DNA of 64,000 bases from Peptoniphilaceae bacterium. GTDB lineage: Bacteria > Bacillota > Clostridia > Tissierellales > Peptoniphilaceae. The notes beneath the pieces are model-generated. The model made no database searches, had not been told where the DNA came from, and saw only the letters and a list, made by a program, of their open reading frames with translations. Shown here one piece after another: positions 1 to 10,590 of this stretch (position 1 is its first letter; every line of letters begins with the position of its first letter). The translations under genes and the position numbers were made by a program. The stretch lies in assembly GCA_028726605.1 (NCBI GenBank), contig JAQYPV010000023.1, positions 62,001 to 126,000 of the forward strand, written 5' to 3'.

Positions 1-677
1 TACGTAAACGAATACGTCGACAGAAAATCCAACAGTTCCGGCGCGGTCTGATAGAACACCTGCTGCCCGCGGTCCAAGACGCCCTTCACGATGGCGTTGA
101 GCAGGAAGGTCTTGCCCGTGCCCGTCGGTCCGTAGAAATACAAATTCGGAGAATCCGACGCAAACCCCGGCACGTAGTCCTGCTCCAGGGCGTCGCGAAT
201 CTCCTTCATGTTCTCATACGGCGACAGTTCTTCCCCCGCCTGGCGGTCCCGCCGAAAGAGCGAGAGGTCAAAGGTCTCGAAGTTTTCCTGCGCAATGCGC
301 TGCTGTACGGCGCTCATCTGATAACGCTGCTCCAACAACAAGTCGTTGCGACAGTGGCACGAGACGCCGTCCACAAAGCCCGTGTCGCCGCAGTCCGGAC
401 ACGTGTAGTCCGGCGTAAAAAAATCCGGCCCCACGCCCGTCGCTTCGATGGCGCGGTCCTCTGCCTCGCTCATCTCCTGGATCTCCCGTTGCGCGGCGGC
501 CACCTCTTCCGGCGACATCCGAAGCATCTCGCCCAAGAGCGCCCGCGACCGCGCCAGACGCTCTTCTTTTAATTCCATAATCTGTGGATTTCTCTTGTAG
601 AACTCCATCACGCGTCCGTCGCGCTGGGCCAAGGCACGACGACGTCGCGCGGCCAAAATATCGGCAATTCCGGTCAA
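1..677 (-). CDS. dnaI: DnaI/DnaC-like helicase loader ATPase, C-terminal part cut by window start
   Basis: Not in the ORF track (runs off the window). Hand translation from TTG at 677: MTGIADILAARRRRALAQRDGRVMEFYKRNPQIMELKEERL...; Cys cluster CPDCGDTGFVDGVSCHC; Walker A FYGPTGTGKTFLLNAI; RBS gaggagg; start overlaps the upstream stop (TTGA). Confidence 0.88.
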   Translation of the reverse strand, partial: MTGIADILAARRRRALAQRDGRVMEFYKRNPQIMELKEERLARSRALLGEMLRMSPEEVAAAQREIQEMSEAEDRAIEATGVGPDFFTPDYTCPDCGDTGFVDGVSCHCRNDLLLEQRYQMSAVQQRIAQENFETFDLSLFRRDRQAGEELSPYENMKEIRDALEQDYVPGFASDSPNLYFYGPTGTGKTFLLNAIVKGVLDRGQQVFYQTAPELLDFLSTYSFT

Positions 678-1618
678 GGCTTACCTCCTCTCAAATCCCG
701 CAATCGTGAGGCTTCCAGCTTCTTTTTCACCCATTCCCTCTGCTCATCCTTCGACAGACGCGTATCCTCATCCACATTTTTTTCGCGGCGCCGTTTTCCA
801 CGCTTTATGGATTTTTTCTTCGCTTTCTGGTCCAGGTAGCGGTCCAAAGCGTCCTTCGTCGTGATGCCGTCGAAGCGCGCCCAATTCTCCACGATCGTCG
901 TGAGGTACTTCACCGAACGCGCCGTGGACTCGCTGTTCACCGCCGCTTTCTGATACGCGTAGAGAAAGTACTCCGGCGTAAACGCATACGTGTTCATGAC
1001 GTCCAGGATGAGCCGCAGCTCGTTGTCCTTGAGGAGCACGCGATACTGAAACCCGCGCGATAAAAAGTCTTCCAGCGCGTCGAACATCTGCGTGCGCGTC
1101 ATCCCCTCGTCCGGCGTCCCCTCGTCCGCACTCGCCCGCCGCTCCGCGCCGGGGGCCGCGTAGACCACGTCGTTCGTCGCCGAGGCGACGTTCAGGAAGC
1201 CGTTCGTTCCGGCATGTTCCGACGTCGCCGGGGCGACGCCGCGAGAAGGCATCGCCTCCCCTTCGGTAGAATGGGGCGCCTCCGCGTTACTGCGGGACGA
1301 CTTCGCCGCGTCCCCCACGCCGGCCCAGAGGAGCAGCATGGAGCGAAAGAACACCGTCCCGTCGGCATCGCGCACAACGAGGCCCTCGCCCTCCCAATAG
1401 GACAGCGCCTCGTCCAGGGCATCGGGGGACAGCTGGAGCGCTTCGGCCAGATCCGCACCGTTGACCCCAGTGGCATGAGCGTCGGAACAGGCTTTCCATC
1501 CCATGAGGTACACGCGCAGCGCCGTCTCCGGAGCATGTGCCACATAGGTATCCAAGAAGATGTTTTCGAACGGCGTGGTGCGAAAGTCCACGTGCGACAG
1601 GTCGAATGAAGCGTGCAT
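674..1618 (-). CDS. DnaD-like replication initiation/primosome protein
   Basis: 314 aa, DnaD-like C-terminal region (ILDVMNTYAFTPEYFLYAYQKAAVNSESTARSVKYLTTIVENWARFDG); lies between dnaB and the dnaI-like gene. Confidence 0.8.
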   Translation of the reverse strand: MHASFDLSHVDFRTTPFENIFLDTYVAHAPETALRVYLMGWKACSDAHATGVNGADLAEALQLSPDALDEALSYWEGEGLVVRDADGTVFFRSMLLLWAGVGDAAKSSRSNAEAPHSTEGEAMPSRGVAPATSEHAGTNGFLNVASATNDVVYAAPGAERRASADEGTPDEGMTRTQMFDALEDFLSRGFQYRVLLKDNELRLILDVMNTYAFTPEYFLYAYQKAAVNSESTARSVKYLTTIVENWARFDGITTKDALDRYLDQKAKKKSIKRGKRRREKNVDEDTRLSKDEQREWVKKKLEASRLRDLRGGKP

Positions 1619-1626
1619 AATACCTC

Positions 1627-2994
1627 CTAAACCGTGGGATCGACGCCCGAGCTCAAGTCCTTAAAACGCGTGAGTTCCTTTTCAAAGTAGAGGTTGACCT
1701 TGCCGATGGGGCCGTTGCGGTGCTTGGCCACGTTGACCTCCGTCACATTGGGATGCTCCGTCTCTTCATTGTAGTAGTCTTCGCGGTAGAGCAACATCAC
1801 CACGTCCGCATCCTGCTCGATGGCGCCGGATTCGCGCATGTCGCTCATCATCGGTCGAGCCCCTTCCCGCGACTCCGCCTTACGCGACAGCTGCGAGAGC
1901 GCGAGCACCGGGCAGTTGAGTTCCTTGGCGAGCCCCTTGAGTCCCCGCGAGATCTGCGTGATCTCCTGCTGGCGGTTCTCGTTGCGCCCACCGGAGTCGG
2001 CGCTCATGAGCTGCAAGTAATCGATGACGACGAGGTCGAGCCCCTCTTGGATCTGCAATCGCCGGCACTTGGAGCGCAACTCCTGCACGCTGATGCCCGA
2101 AGTGTCGTCGATGAAGATGGGCAGTTCCTGGAGCACGGTCACCCCTTGGATGAGCTGCGCCCAGTCCTCATCCTCTTTGAAGTCGCCAGAGATGATGCGC
2201 TGGAGGTTGACGCCCGACGCCATGGCGATGAGGCGCTGCACCAGCTGGTTTTTGGACATCTCCAGCGAAAAAATCGCCACACGGTAGGGATGCTTCCCTT
2301 CCTTGTCGCGATAGCGCGCCGCATTAAACCCGATGTTCAAGCCCAGCGCGGTTTTGCCCATGGACGGGCGCGCCGCCAAGAGCACGAGATCCGAGCGATG
2401 GAGGCCGGAGAGCAGCTCGTCCAGCCAGCGGAAGCCCGTAGGAATGCCGGTGATGGTCCCCTGCGTCATGGCCAGAGTGGAAATGGCGTCCAGCGTCTCC
2501 TCCAGCGTGTCGTTGATCGGCGTGAGACCCACGTTGGTGCGCTCTTGAGTGAGGGCCAAGAGCTTTTCCTCCGCCGCCTCTAAAACCACCGCCGAGCGAT
2601 CCTCGCCCGTCTGCGCCCGGCGCGAGACGTCTTCGCCAAAGCGAATGAGCGCCCGCTGCAAGGTGTGATTCTTCATGATCTCGATGTAGGCGTCGATGTT
2701 CTGCGGATAGAACACTTCTCGTGTGATGTCCAGAATGCCGTCGATGCCGCCCACCGCGTCCAGCTGATTCTCCTGCTCCAGCGTCGCCATGAGCATCTGC
2801 ACGTCAATGGGCTCGTGGTCGCGATTGAGTTTCAGCATCGCCTCGTACAGAATCCGGTTCTTGGGATAGTAGAAATCCTCGCTCGACAGCGCCTCCATGG
2901 TGCGGATGAGAAGGCTCTCATCCAAAAGCACAGACCCCAGAACCGAACGCTCGGCGCGGGCGTTGGCCGGCAGTTTGGGCAGGGCTTGGTCCAT
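1627..2994 (-). CDS. dnaB: replicative DNA helicase DnaB
   Basis: 455 aa; LAARPSMGKTALGLNI Walker A, VVIDYLQLM, SQLSRKAE; typical DnaB. Confidence 0.97.
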   Translation of the reverse strand: MDQALPKLPANARAERSVLGSVLLDESLLIRTMEALSSEDFYYPKNRILYEAMLKLNRDHEPIDVQMLMATLEQENQLDAVGGIDGILDITREVFYPQNIDAYIEIMKNHTLQRALIRFGEDVSRRAQTGEDRSAVVLEAAEEKLLALTQERTNVGLTPINDTLEETLDAISTLAMTQGTITGIPTGFRWLDELLSGLHRSDLVLLAARPSMGKTALGLNIGFNAARYRDKEGKHPYRVAIFSLEMSKNQLVQRLIAMASGVNLQRIISGDFKEDEDWAQLIQGVTVLQELPIFIDDTSGISVQELRSKCRRLQIQEGLDLVVIDYLQLMSADSGGRNENRQQEITQISRGLKGLAKELNCPVLALSQLSRKAESREGARPMMSDMRESGAIEQDADVVMLLYREDYYNEETEHPNVTEVNVAKHRNGPIGKVNLYFEKELTRFKDLSSGVDPTV

Positions 2995-2995
2995 C

Positions 2996-3439
2996 TCACA
3001 CCTCTTTAATTCTGACCTTGAGTTTGGCCACCATCTCCGGGTAGACGCGCACGTCCACGCTCGTCTCGCCCGCTTCGCGCAGCGACTCCTTCAGTTCGAT
3101 CTTCTTTTTGTCGATGGTGATGCCCTGCTTTTCCAGTGCCTGGGCGATGTCCTGGTTCGTCACCGAGCCGAAGAGCTTGCCGTTGCCGCCGCCCTTGGCC
3201 TCCACCGTCACCTCGGTCTGATCCAACTGGGCTTTGAGTTTCTCCGCTTCCGCCTTGCGCGCCGCTTCCTCTTCCGCCATGCGCTTCTGCTTGGCCTTCC
3301 ACTCCTTCACCACGGCCGGCGTGGCCTCCACAGCCAGCTGATTGGCCGCCAGAAAATTGTGGTAGTAGCCCGGCTTGGAATTCACCAGATCGCCCGCTTT
3401 GCCCAGTCCTTTAACGTCTTTCAGCAGAATGACTCGCAT
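2996..3439 (-). CDS. rplI: 50S ribosomal protein L9
   Basis: MRVILLKDVKGLGKAGDLVNSKPGYYHNFLAANQLAV; start placed at internal Met of ORF 2996..3469. Confidence 0.97.
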   Translation of the reverse strand: MRVILLKDVKGLGKAGDLVNSKPGYYHNFLAANQLAVEATPAVVKEWKAKQKRMAEEEAARKAEAEKLKAQLDQTEVTVEAKGGGNGKLFGSVTNQDIAQALEKQGITIDKKKIELKESLREAGETSVDVRVYPEMVAKLKVRIKEV

Positions 3440-5432
3440 CCTCTTCCTCCTCTTCCAAATACGCCACAATGGCGTCTTCTAATTTGTGTTGTGCTGTCTC
3501 CATGTCGTCCGGAAGCCGCGTGGCCGCCGCAGTCAGATGCCCGCCGCCGCCCAGTTTTTCCATGATGAGCTGCACGGAGATCTCCCCCATGCTCCGCGCC
3601 GAGATGTGCGTCTTGCCGTCCGCGCGCGCCAGCACGAAGGACGCTTCAATGTCCCGCACGCCTAAGAGGTCGTCCGCCGCCTGGGAGGCGATGAGCGTGG
3701 CCCCAGGGATCTCTTCCTCAAAGCGGCCGATCATGATGTGCGGCCGGAACGGCGCCGCATTCGCCAGAATTTCAGAGCGATAGCGCACCAGATCCCACGG
3801 GTCCTTGAAGACTTCTTTGATCATCATGGAGTCTGCGCCGCGGCGTTTGAGATACGCCGCCGCCTCAAACGTGCGCGTGCTCGTCTGATAGAAGAAGTTC
3901 TTGGTGTCCACGGTGATCCCCGCGAGCAGCCCCTCGGCGATGACCTTCGGTAGCGCCACTTCCTCTTCCTGATAACTGATGAGTTCCGTGATCATCTCCG
4001 AGGTCGACGAGGCCGACGGCTCGATGTAGGAAATCTCAGCGTTTTGTATATACCCGCTGCCGCGGCGATGGTGGTCGATGATGATGATGCGGGCGTCGCC
4101 ATCCAGCAGTAACGGCGCGGCCACAGCGTCGTGACGGTGGTTGTCCAACACGATGACGAGACTTCCTTGGCCGGCCGGCTGACGGATGGCATCCGCAAAG
4201 ACGATGTGCTCCCGGATCTCCGGAAGCTCGGCGACGACGCGGTCGTAGAGGTTCTCAATGGCAGCCGGGACGCTGTCGAGCACGATCGTCGCCGGGACGC
4301 CCGTGGCCTCCGTAAACGCCAGCATGCCGAGCGACGCGCCGAAGGCGTCGAAATCCGGATTCTGGTGACCGCAGATATAGACTTGATCGGCTTGTTCGAT
4401 GAAACTGCGCAGCGTATTGGACATGACGCGCGCCTTGACTTTGGTGTAGCGCTGGGTGGCCTGATTTTTGCCGCCGTAGTAGTCGATGTCCTCGCCCGAC
4501 TTGATGACCGCCTGATCGCCGCCGCGCGCCAGCGCCACGTCCAACGCCTGTCGGGCTTCGTCCAACATTTCGGCCGGAGAGGACAGTCCCACGCCCACGC
4601 CGATGGAGCACGTCGGCCGGACGGACGCGTCGTGCGGCACATCGCGCATGCTCTCCAAAATGGGGAATTTGTCCTGCTTCATCTTGTCGAGCCATTCGCG
4701 CGTCGTCACCAGGAGATAGCGGTCGGGCTCGTACTTCACGAGGGAGGCCTCATAGCCCGCCGCGAAGTCGGACAACTTGCGGTCGATGAGAGCAAAGAGA
4801 ATGGGCCGATTCTGCTCGGGCGTGGCCTTACGCACCTCTTCATAGTTGTCGAACAGGATGACGGCGATGACCGTCTGTTCGGCCAGATACCGCCGTCGAA
4901 TTTCTTCGTCTTCCGTGTTGTCGATGCCGTAGAGCAAGATGAGCGTCTCGTCGTTCCGCGCCTCGGTCACATTGTGATAAAAGTGAAAATTGCAGTCGTT
5001 GACGTCGATGGCAAACTGCGTCTCGGCCTTGTCGCGCAGCTGCGTCACCGTGAGTTCCGGGAAGATCTCTGTGTGCGCTTTGCCGAGCAAGGTCTCGCGA
5101 ATGTCGAACACGTCGCGGAAGGTGGCGTTATACCAGAGGAACCGGCCCTCGCCGTTTAACACGGCCATGGGAAACGGCATGGAAAACACGGCGTTTTTGG
5201 TGACCTCATCGAAGCGCATGTCGAGTTCTTCGATGGCCCTGACGGCGCGATCCACCGTCTCTTTTTCCCGCACATAGCTGTGATAGCCCAAGAAGCCCAT
5301 CGCCACGAGGCCCGCAAGGCCTGCGAACGGAGACAGCCTAAAGAGCCCCACGGTCATGGCCAGGGCGATGAGCGGCACGATGAGGACTTCTCCCCAGCGA
5401 AACTCGTGCGGATTGTGCGTCTCGTGGTTCAT
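3411..5432 (-). CDS. gdpP: GdpP-like cyclic-di-AMP phosphodiesterase (GGDEF-like + DHH/DHHA1)
   Basis: 673 aa; CGHQNPDFDAFGASLG (DHH), IIIDHHRRG, GGGGHLTAAA (DHHA1); adjacent to rplI as commonly seen. Confidence 0.94.
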   Translation of the reverse strand: MNHETHNPHEFRWGEVLIVPLIALAMTVGLFRLSPFAGLAGLVAMGFLGYHSYVREKETVDRAVRAIEELDMRFDEVTKNAVFSMPFPMAVLNGEGRFLWYNATFRDVFDIRETLLGKAHTEIFPELTVTQLRDKAETQFAIDVNDCNFHFYHNVTEARNDETLILLYGIDNTEDEEIRRRYLAEQTVIAVILFDNYEEVRKATPEQNRPILFALIDRKLSDFAAGYEASLVKYEPDRYLLVTTREWLDKMKQDKFPILESMRDVPHDASVRPTCSIGVGVGLSSPAEMLDEARQALDVALARGGDQAVIKSGEDIDYYGGKNQATQRYTKVKARVMSNTLRSFIEQADQVYICGHQNPDFDAFGASLGMLAFTEATGVPATIVLDSVPAAIENLYDRVVAELPEIREHIVFADAIRQPAGQGSLVIVLDNHRHDAVAAPLLLDGDARIIIIDHHRRGSGYIQNAEISYIEPSASSTSEMITELISYQEEEVALPKVIAEGLLAGITVDTKNFFYQTSTRTFEAAAYLKRRGADSMMIKEVFKDPWDLVRYRSEILANAAPFRPHIMIGRFEEEIPGATLIASQAADDLLGVRDIEASFVLARADGKTHISARSMGEISVQLIMEKLGGGGHLTAAATRLPDDMETAQHKLEDAIVAYLEEEEEDASHSAERR

Positions 5433-6469
5433 TCTGCGTCCTCCGATGGGCCGTGCTCATCAGCCGCTTCCGACGACGCCTCCGTGGGCGCCATGGCGGG
5501 CGCTTCTTTGATCTGAAGGCCCTTGTAGATGCCGTAAAAGGTCACAAAGAGAGTCGGAACGAGGAACACCACGATGACGAGGCCCACCAGAATGCGCAGC
5601 GCGAGCCCCATGCCGTGGCGTTTCAAACTCTCTTGTACGCGCGCCATGCCGTGGATGAAAAACACCAACAGTCCGCCGGAGAGCAAGTTGAGTCCGATGG
5701 CCTGAAGCGGCGCGAGCCACGAGCCGAGCAGCAACGTCACCACCGTCGAAAGCACGAGCCCCGTCGCCACGGAACGCGTCACGTAGAAACTCTCGAAGCG
5801 CAAGGGCGCGATGTCTTCACTCACCGTGTTGTGCAAAAACCAGCGCGAGAGGCTGGAGGACATGATGGCCGCAATCACCCCTTCGGTGAAGAAAAAGGAT
5901 GGGGTGAGCGTGATCATGGTCCGGGCGAGGGAACGCGTGAAGACTTCGTATTCCACAATTTGGGCGTTCATAAAGCCCTCTTCGCGCATGCGGTTGGTGA
6001 GCTCGTCGATCACGGCATTCACCACGTCCTGCACCCGTCCCATGAAGCCGCCGTCTTGAAGCGCCGCGTTCATGAAGAGGTACGCCGCTGACGCCGCGGT
6101 GAAGACCAGGGCCGGAATCACGAATTCTTCGAAGGTCGGCCGTTTGCGCCGGATGAGTTCGCCCATCGCAGCCGCCATCAGCGCCGTTTGCGGGATGACG
6201 CCGAGCGCCAAATCCACCCCCATCATGGGGTCGGTGAAGCCCATCATCCCCATGGCGAGCGCGATGATACCGCCTGAGAGCGCCGCTGCACCCAAAAGCC
6301 ATCCCAGGCCCTCGGTCACGTAAAGCGTCACAAACGGAAACACCATGAACAAGCTCAAAAGGGGAAGCGTGGTGTTGGATAAGTAGAAGAGAAACGCCGT
6401 CAATACCGCTGCCAGCAGCATGTGAAGTGGCGCACTCATGGTTTCAAAATTGCGTTTCATGATCATCAC
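5429..6469 (-). CDS. DUF2232/YybS-like polytopic membrane protein
   Basis: 346 aa multi-TM protein upstream of gdpP/rplI, a position typical of YybS-family proteins. Confidence 0.75.
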   Translation of the reverse strand: MMIMKRNFETMSAPLHMLLAAVLTAFLFYLSNTTLPLLSLFMVFPFVTLYVTEGLGWLLGAAALSGGIIALAMGMMGFTDPMMGVDLALGVIPQTALMAAAMGELIRRKRPTFEEFVIPALVFTAASAAYLFMNAALQDGGFMGRVQDVVNAVIDELTNRMREEGFMNAQIVEYEVFTRSLARTMITLTPSFFFTEGVIAAIMSSSLSRWFLHNTVSEDIAPLRFESFYVTRSVATGLVLSTVVTLLLGSWLAPLQAIGLNLLSGGLLVFFIHGMARVQESLKRHGMGLALRILVGLVIVVFLVPTLFVTFYGIYKGLQIKEAPAMAPTEASSEAADEHGPSEDAE

Positions 6470-6694
6470 TCCTTTGGGGATATTCTAACATAAAGCCAGA
6501 GAAGGGGCCTTTAGAGATGGGAAACAAATCGATCACACGTCGCACGCCAGAGCGCTTCGCAAGTGATGTGAACGCGCACAGGATGACACGCGTCAGAATC
6601 CGGACACCGTGAAAGGACGCTCATCCCATAGAACGCCGTGTAGCGCCACTTGTGCCGTAAAACGCCATAAAATGTCACTCGTGCCGTAAAGTGC

Positions 6695-6737
6695 ACAACA
6701 AAAGCCGCTTGGGCATCCCCCAAACGGCTTTTGTTGT
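6695..6737 (-). terminator. Rho-independent terminator after rpsR
   Basis: acaacaaaagccgcttgggcatcccccaaacggcttttgttgt inverted repeat with T-run on the minus strand. Confidence 0.8.
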
Positions 6738-6756
6738 GATTGATTTGACTTTGTGT

Positions 6757-6984
6757 TTACTTGTCTTCGTAAGGAATGATCGCGATGTGGCGCGCCCGTT
6801 TGACGGCCGTCGCGACGTCGCGCTGATGTTTGGCGCAGGTGCCGGTCACGCGGCGCGGCAGGATTTTGCCGGCTTCGCTGACGAATTCCTTCACGTCTTC
6901 GACCTTTTTGTAGTCGATCGTCTTGTCTTTATCTTTGCAAAATACGCAGACCTTCTTGCGCGGTCTAAATTTCCGTTGTGCCAT
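6757..6984 (-). CDS. rpsR: 30S ribosomal protein S18
   Basis: [72 protein letters not shown]. Confidence 0.98.
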   Translation of the reverse strand: MAQRKFRPRKKVCVFCKDKDKTIDYKKVEDVKEFVSEAGKILPRRVTGTCAKHQRDVATAVKRARHIAIIPYEDK

Positions 6985-7004
6985 GGTTGCCTCCCAGTCT
7001 TGGA

Positions 7005-7520
7005 TTAGAAGGGAATGCGGTCATCGTCTACCGGGTTGAAGTCGTCGCCAAAGAAGTCCGCATCGGAGACAGCTTCGGCTTCTTTATTTTGCGGAAAGTT
7101 CTGACGCTGCGAATTCTGTGAATACGAATTTCCATTCTGCGAATTCTGCGGGCGTTGATTCTGGAACGAGTTGTCACGGTCTTTCCAGTCGATAAACTCC
7201 ACGTTGCTGACGACGACGTCCGTCGTATAGCGGCGTGTCCCGTCCTGCGCCTCATACGAGCCGGTCTGGATGCGGCCTTCCACCATCACCCGCTTGCCCT
7301 TCGCCGTAAAGTTGTTTACCGATTCCGCCAATCTTCCCCAGCATACGCAATTGATAAAATCGGCCGTGGGCTGATTCCGCGATTCCATTTCCTGCTTTTT
7401 CTCGCGCGACAGGCGACGATCCACGGCGATGGAGAATCGCGTCATGGCGTTACCCGTCGTATTGTTATACGTAAGCTCCGGATCGCGTGTCAGGCGACCC
7501 ATCAATACTACCTGATTCAT
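7005..7520 (-). CDS. ssb: single-stranded DNA-binding protein
   Basis: [35 protein letters not shown]...; acidic C-terminal tip VDDDRIPF. Confidence 0.98.
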   Translation of the reverse strand: MNQVVLMGRLTRDPELTYNNTTGNAMTRFSIAVDRRLSREKKQEMESRNQPTADFINCVCWGRLAESVNNFTAKGKRVMVEGRIQTGSYEAQDGTRRYTTDVVVSNVEFIDWKDRDNSFQNQRPQNSQNGNSYSQNSQRQNFPQNKEAEAVSDADFFGDDFNPVDDDRIPF

Positions 7521-7538
7521 CGGGACCTCCTTAAAGAA

Positions 7539-7832
7539 CTAATCCTCTTTCTTTACAGTGAGGTAGCGGAGTACTTGATCCAGGATTCTTGCGCGACGTT
7601 CGACTTCGGCCACAACCGACGGGTCCGCCTCATAGTTGATGACGTAGTAATAACCCTCTTTGTTGTAGTTGATTTCGTACGCAAGTTTCCGGGTGCCCCA
7701 GTCGTCGATGTTTTCGACGGAACCGTTCTGGTTGATGGCATCTTGCAGACGCTCAAGCACCTGCTGACGTTCCTCGTCTTCCAGACCGGCCTTGACAATA
7801 AGGACCATCTCATACTTGTTCACGTGTTTCAC
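7539..7832 (-). CDS. rpsF: 30S ribosomal protein S6
   Basis: MKHVNKYEMVLIVKAGLEDEERQQVLERLQ...; rpsF-ssb-rpsR operon order. Confidence 0.98.
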   Translation of the reverse strand: MKHVNKYEMVLIVKAGLEDEERQQVLERLQDAINQNGSVENIDDWGTRKLAYEINYNKEGYYYVINYEADPSVVAEVERRARILDQVLRYLTVKKED

Positions 7833-8316
7833 CTCCCTTTGGGTTTGCCCTGTTTCGAGCAGAGCCGAGATCTCGGCGTTTCGCCAGAGTCACCTAATCA
7901 TTATACACAAAACGGCCCAATCGACAAGCAAAATGCGCCGTTTGCGTCATTCGGGACCTGTCTCGAGCCGGCGGGCCCTCCCGCAGCGTCGCCGACTTCG
8001 ACTTGGTCGCAATCGACTGACCCGAAATCGACGACATCGACGAACGCCTTCCAGTGGCAAAACACTTCGCTCCCTCTTCCGCACCTTCGTGCGAGTACCA
8101 ACCACCTCCATTCTAACGGGTAATGCCGTGGATGACCATGCCTCGCGGCCGAACGGGACGTCGTGACACAGGCATGAGACAAGAGGGAACAGGCTCTCTT
8201 TTGTCGAGAGGGGACGCGTTCCCTTTTATCGGGTATAGAGGGTCTGACTCCAATGATTTTGGGCCGATTTTCGCGCTCAAATCGAACACTTTGAACACTG
8301 CAGAAAGGAAGAAAGG

Positions 8317-10197
8317 ATGAGTCCTCGACGTCAGAGGTGGATAGGCTCCGTCATCGCCGGCTTGTTGTTCACGCTCGTCATCGCGATGGGGATGACGAAA
8401 CCCGCGTGCGCGGTGGATGCGAATTACGCGTATATCAAGATGGAAGGCCATTACGCCACGGCGGATCGGCAAAACGTGCTCAATCGCTTGAACGAGATCC
8501 GTCAGGAAGCTGTGAATCATGGCTATGTGAAGACCTATGTGCCCCTTTCGTGGTCGCCGGCGCTGGAGAATATCGCGCAGACGCGTGCCGCAGAGACTGC
8601 CGTTTTCTTTGAGCATCAACGTCTGGACGGCGCGAAGATTTGGATGAGCGAAAATCACGCGAGTGAGAACCTCGCCTTCAGCGCCGAGGACGACGCGATG
8701 CTCGAGGCGGTGGAGCAGTGGTACGAGGAGAAGGCGTACTACGATGCGGATCCTGAGGATTCTCGGGCAGGGCACTATCGGAACTTGATCGATCCGGAGT
8801 TCACGTCCACGGGGCTGGCGTCGTTTGCGCCCGCGCATCAGGTGGATGAGCGCTTTTTCACCTATTATTACACGGCCCTAGCCCTCGGTCGTCAGGTAGA
8901 TACGAGTGCCCAGGCGCTTCAAGGCGACAACCCGACGGTGGCCGTCGGGCCGCAGTTCGTCCAAAAGTTGTCGATTAAGAGCGCGCCCCAGTCGCTCAAG
9001 GTCGGTGAATCTGAAGGCATGGTCGTGACGGCGACGGTCACGACGCAAGAGGCGTGGGCCGCGCAGAACGCGCTTACGGCCGACATCGCGAAGGGACAGT
9101 TTACGTCGTCGAATCCCAATGTGGCGACGGTGGATGAGGCGGGTCTCGTTCGCGCGGTGGCGCCGGGCCAGGCCACGATTTCGCTTGCGGCGGCGGGAAA
9201 GACGGCAAGCGTCACCCTCGTCGTGGAAGGGAAGTCGACCGATTCTCCGTCGAATGCAAATCCGACGCAGCCGTCGACCCCGGCGAAGGTGCTCGGCGGT
9301 GGGCGTCTCTCGGGCCGCGATCGCTTTGCCGTCGCCGCTAACGTCTCGAGCCAATTCTTTGAGGATGCGGATGCCGTCCTGTTGGTGAACTACCTCGCCT
9401 ATGGCGATGCCATCAGTGGCGCCAATCTCTCGCAGGGCAAGGCGCCCATCCTCTATACGACGGCACAGACGCTCCCGGCGGCCACGAAGGCGGAGCTTTT
9501 GCGCATGCAGCCCAAGACGGTCTATCTGCTGGGCGGCACGCAATCGATTCAGGCGGCGGTGGAGCAGCAGGTGCACGCCGTCGTCTCGGGCGCCCCGGTG
9601 AAGCGCCTGTCGGGGGCCGACCGCTTTGCGGTGAACGTCACGACGCTGGGCCAGCCTGCCGACGTCGCGCACCTCGTCATCGCCAATGGCAATGATTATC
9701 CGGATGCGCTCACGGGAACGCCGCTTGCGCAGTCGAAGGGCGCGAAGCTTCTGCTGACGAAGCCCCAGGCGATTCCCGCGGCGACGGAGGCCGCACTCCG
9801 TCAGATGAAGCAATTGCGTTCCATCACCGTGGTCGGCGGGCCGAAGTCGGTCTCCGATGCGGTTCTCGCCCGGTTGCAGCAGTTGACGGGCGTAAAGCCG
9901 GTGCGCCTCACGGGCAAGGACCGCTACACGCTGTCGGCGCAAGTGGCCCAAAATGCCTTCACCAAGCCGGCAGTGGTCCTCACGACGAGTGGCGAAGGCT
10001 TCGCGGACGCGCTGGTCGCCGCCCCGCTGTCACAGAACCTCAAGGCGCCGATCGTCCTGGTGCGCGCCGCGTCCGTTCATCCCGACGTGTTGCACTACCT
10101 CCGCACGACGACGAGCCTCAAGACGAACTACGTCATCGGCGGACCGCAGTCCATCACCCCCGCCGTCTTTGACCAGGTGATAGACGCGGCGCAGTGA
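8317..10197 (+). CDS. secreted CAP-domain protein with Ig-like (BIG2-like) segment and three CWB2 cell-wall-binding repeats
   Basis: Signal peptide; CAP-like NRLNEIRQEAVNHGY...RAAET...GHYRNLIDP; three CWB2 repeats (RLSGRDRFAVAANVS, RLSGADRFAVNVTTL, RLTGKDRYTLSAQVA). Confidence 0.9.
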   Translation: MSPRRQRWIGSVIAGLLFTLVIAMGMTKPACAVDANYAYIKMEGHYATADRQNVLNRLNEIRQEAVNHGYVKTYVPLSWSPALENIAQTRAAETAVFFEHQRLDGAKIWMSENHASENLAFSAEDDAMLEAVEQWYEEKAYYDADPEDSRAGHYRNLIDPEFTSTGLASFAPAHQVDERFFTYYYTALALGRQVDTSAQALQGDNPTVAVGPQFVQKLSIKSAPQSLKVGESEGMVVTATVTTQEAWAAQNALTADIAKGQFTSSNPNVATVDEAGLVRAVAPGQATISLAAAGKTASVTLVVEGKSTDSPSNANPTQPSTPAKVLGGGRLSGRDRFAVAANVSSQFFEDADAVLLVNYLAYGDAISGANLSQGKAPILYTTAQTLPAATKAELLRMQPKTVYLLGGTQSIQAAVEQQVHAVVSGAPVKRLSGADRFAVNVTTLGQPADVAHLVIANGNDYPDALTGTPLAQSKGAKLLLTKPQAIPAATEAALRQMKQLRSITVVGGPKSVSDAVLARLQQLTGVKPVRLTGKDRYTLSAQVAQNAFTKPAVVLTTSGEGFADALVAAPLSQNLKAPIVLVRAASVHPDVLHYLRTTTSLKTNYVIGGPQSITPAVFDQVIDAAQ

Positions 10198-10537
10198 TGA
10201 TGTGAGTTTTGCGGAGCGCGGGTGCGGGCGGCCGGCGCGGCGGTGCGGCGGTGATGGCGCGGCAATGACGTGGTTTCGCGCGGCGATGGCCGGCGCGGCG
10301 GTGGCCGGCGCGATGCCAGCCGTAAACGCCGACGGACGGCATCGCAACGACGGGGCTTGCACGGCATTCGGCGAAATCTGTCGACGCGCGACTTTTTATC
10401 GGAAGACATGGTCTTGCCAGCGGCCGGAGTCGGCGACGCTCAGCATCGAAACGCACGCAATTGCGAATCATTCGGCGACGGAACGAGGAGCGTCGCGTGT
10501 TCGGCCGCGGCCTGTAGTTCAAATTCTTAAAAAATGG

Positions 10538-10575
10538 ATTTGACCCACGGATTTTTCAAAATCCGTGGGTCAAAT
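10538..10575. terminator. perfect 18-bp inverted repeat with 2-nt spacer (terminator-like)
   Basis: ATTTGACCCACGGATTTT-TC-AAAATCCGTGGGTCAAAT followed by TTTTATATAT. Confidence 0.7.
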
Positions 10576-10590
10576 TTTTATATATGCAAT

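Noticed and set aside
6647-6694. Degenerate repeat CACTTGTGCCGTAAA / CACTCGTGCCGTAAA upstream of the rpsR terminator
   Set aside because: Short two-copy similarity with 29-bp spacing; could be chance and has no clear structure.
10202-10543. 113-aa ORF with a signal-like stretch (AAMAGAAVAGAMPAVNA)
   Set aside because: The stretch comes from a local GGCCGGCGCGGCGGTG duplication (10230 and 10288); no convincing RBS or family resemblance.
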